From an uncultured Prevotella sp. (GTDB taxonomy: Bacteria; Bacteroidota; Bacteroidia; Bacteroidales; Bacteroidaceae), in the NCBI GenBank assembly GCA_900543155.1, contig UQQN01000119.1, positions 1-6,648 on the forward strand: DNA of 6,648 bases, in the 5' to 3' direction. The notes under the pieces were generated by a model, which was not told the DNA's origin, did no database searches, and saw nothing but the letters and a program-made list of their open reading frames with translations. This document shows, in pieces, positions 5,985-6,648 of this stretch (position 1 is its first letter; every line of letters starts with the position of its first letter). The position numbers and the translations under genes were made by a program.

Positions 5985-6313
5985 TGAATCTCGACGAAGA
6001 ATTGATGCTCGATGCACAGGAAGATGCTGCTGCAGTGAGCTATATTAAGTCGCATTTGCCTCAGGAATTACAAGAAAAGTTCACTGAAGAACAACTTTAT
6101 TATTTCTTAGATGTAATTATTGAATATTACACGGAGAGTGGTGTTCTTGACGCACAGCCTGATAAGGATGGCTATGTAGAAATTGACGAAGAAGTTATTG
6201 CAGCATATATTGCTAAGAAAGCTTCAAAAGAAAAAATGGGCAATTTCGACCCCGAAGAACTCTTGTTTGTTGTTCAGGCACACATGGACTTTGAAGAAGA
6301 ACAAGGTGAATAA
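5984..6313 (+). CDS. Uncharacterised highly acidic protein, coupled to trxA
   Basis: I do not recognise this 109-residue protein. It has 29 Asp/Glu against 7 Lys, with no Arg, Cys or Trp, so its net charge is strongly negative. There is no signal peptide or membrane segment, so it is presumably cytoplasmic. It looks mostly helical: about 27-52, then a turn, then about 67-85, then about 90-106. The turn (58-69, QPDKDGYVEIDE) has the spacing of an EF-hand calcium loop at positions 3, 5, 6, 8 and 12, but position 1 is Gln rather than Asp, so calcium binding is only a possibility. The ATG shares its A with the trxA stop codon and has no Shine-Dalgarno site, so it is probably translated by ribosomes finishing trxA. 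A strong terminator follows. Such tight coupling suggests a job linked to thioredoxin, for example a partner or client, but nothing in the sequence proves it. Confidence 0.88.
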   Translation: MNLDEELMLDAQEDAAAVSYIKSHLPQELQEKFTEEQLYYFLDVIIEYYTESGVLDAQPDKDGYVEIDEEVIAAYIAKKASKEKMGNFDPEELLFVVQAHMDFEEEQGE

Positions 6314-6354
6314 TTTTGTTGTTGCCTCATTGTGCAACATAATTCTATTTGAAT

Positions 6355-6402
6355 AAAACTGCAGGCATCTGTTTGGGCTCAAACGGATGTCTGCAGTTTT
6401 TT
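6355..6402 (+). terminator. Strong intrinsic terminator of the trxA operon
   Basis: The arm from 6355 to 6375 (AAAACTGCAGGCATCTGTTTG) pairs along its whole length with 6380-6400 around a GGCT loop. That gives 21 pairs, two of them G-U in plus-strand RNA, followed by a T-run. It begins 41 bases after the stop codon of the acidic gene. Confidence 0.95.
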
Positions 6403-6409
6403 GTGCGGA

Positions 6410-6431
6410 AATATAGAAACTATTCTATATT
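6410..6431. other. AT-rich palindrome after the terminator
   Basis: AATATAGAA (6410-6418) and TTCTATATT (6423-6431) are perfect 9-bp arms around ACTA. There is no T-run on either strand, so it is not a convincing terminator. It could be a protein-binding site or chance in AT-rich DNA. Confidence 0.3.
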
Positions 6432-6432
6432 A

Positions 6433-6561
6433 TCATCTTCTATTTCGAACCAAAATTAGAACAAGGCTCATATCCTTCAAATCTCTGAGTCTTTTTAGTT
6501 CACTGAGAAATTTCTGTTTTTGACTAATTGAATAGAATTTAATCAATGTTTCTTGCGCCAT
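6433..6561 (-). CDS. Doubtful 42-codon ORF starting inside repeat copy C
   Basis: An open frame begins with ATGGCGCAAGAAACA on the minus strand and encodes 42 residues: a lysine-rich middle (ISQKQKFLSELKRLRDLKD, 12-30), a short hydrophobic stretch (SLVLILV) and a basic end. The start codon lies inside repeat copy C, directly after GGGGTGAGG with no ribosome-binding spacing. In copy A the matching codon is CTG and the frame closes quickly. No family is recognised. It may be a small gene, a decayed fragment or chance. Confidence 0.2.
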   Translation of the reverse strand: MAQETLIKFYSISQKQKFLSELKRLRDLKDMSLVLILVRNRR

Positions 6562-6621
6562 CCTCACCCCGAATGGGTAGGGTGTTCAAAATCCATGAAT
6601 TTTTTATGCATGGTTTTGATG
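6530..6621 (-). repeat. Dispersed intergenic repeat, copy C (inverted)
   Basis: The reverse complement of 6555-6621 closely matches copy A at 1-66, and weaker similarity runs on to 6530. Blocks shared with copies A and B are ATGCA-A-run, CATGGATTTTGAACACCCT and GGGGT. The ACCC/GGGT stem is kept with a different loop. It stands in inverted orientation to A and B at the other end of the window, outside the trxA operon terminator. Confidence 0.8.
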
Positions 6622-6648
6622 ATATTTTGATGTTATAATTGGTTGATA

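Noticed and set aside
5693..6055. 120-codon open frame on the minus strand across trxA
   Set aside because: It is opposite trxA and the start of the acidic gene, with no family resemblance and no promoter.
6320..6339. TGTTGC...GCAACA hairpin just after the acidic gene
   Set aside because: Only six pairs with no T-run; the strong terminator at 6355-6402 accounts for transcript end formation.
1..6621. Composite transposon bounded by the inverted copies A and C
   Set aside because: The enclosed genes are core housekeeping genes, no transposase is present, and the copies lie in intergenic DNA outside terminators. A dispersed repeat explains them better.

Overview
The window reads as chromosomal DNA of a member of the Bacteroidota, most likely from the Prevotella/Bacteroides group. 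Three observations support this. The promoter-like sites upstream of the genes match the TAnnTTTG (-7) consensus of that phylum rather than TATAAT. Shine-Dalgarno sequences are mostly absent. The DNA polymerase III alpha subunit is longer than the E. coli protein because of two insertions. The genus is an inference; no rRNA or species marker is present.

Layout, left to right. Positions 1-143 hold two copies (A and B) of a dispersed repeat. Positions 144-257 hold no gene that I can support, only a weak hairpin (230-252). A clear terminator (258-293) ends nagB, which lies on the minus strand (348-1139) and encodes glucosamine-6-phosphate deaminase. The 233-bp region 1140-1372 carries divergent control signals: a nagB promoter and a leader inverted repeat on the minus strand, and a dnaE -7 element on the plus strand. 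dnaE (1373-5236) encodes the replicative polymerase. The 430-bp gap 5237-5666 begins with a weak AT-rich hairpin and then holds the most striking object here: five copies of a 29-bp palindromic core spaced at exactly 73 bp (5297-5617). The 44-bp spacers between the cores fold into a second hairpin that is preserved by compensatory base changes. Each core contains TATCTTTG, a perfect match to the -7 consensus. trxA (thioredoxin, 5667-5984) follows, overlapping by one base a small, extremely acidic, uncharacterised gene (5984-6313). A strong intrinsic terminator (6355-6402) ends this pair. The last 246 bases hold a small AT-rich palindrome, a doubtful 42-codon ORF on the minus strand and a third copy (C) of the dispersed repeat, inverted relative to copies A and B.

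How the genes fit together. nagB links amino-sugar catabolism to glycolysis and is transcribed away from dnaE. dnaE has its own promoter. trxA and the acidic gene look like a translationally coupled two-gene operon, transcribed from one or more of the promoter-like cores in the tandem array. No prophage, insertion sequence, tRNA or CRISPR system is visible. The four main genes are ordinary; the novelty lies in the structured 73-bp array, the dispersed repeat family and the unknown acidic protein.
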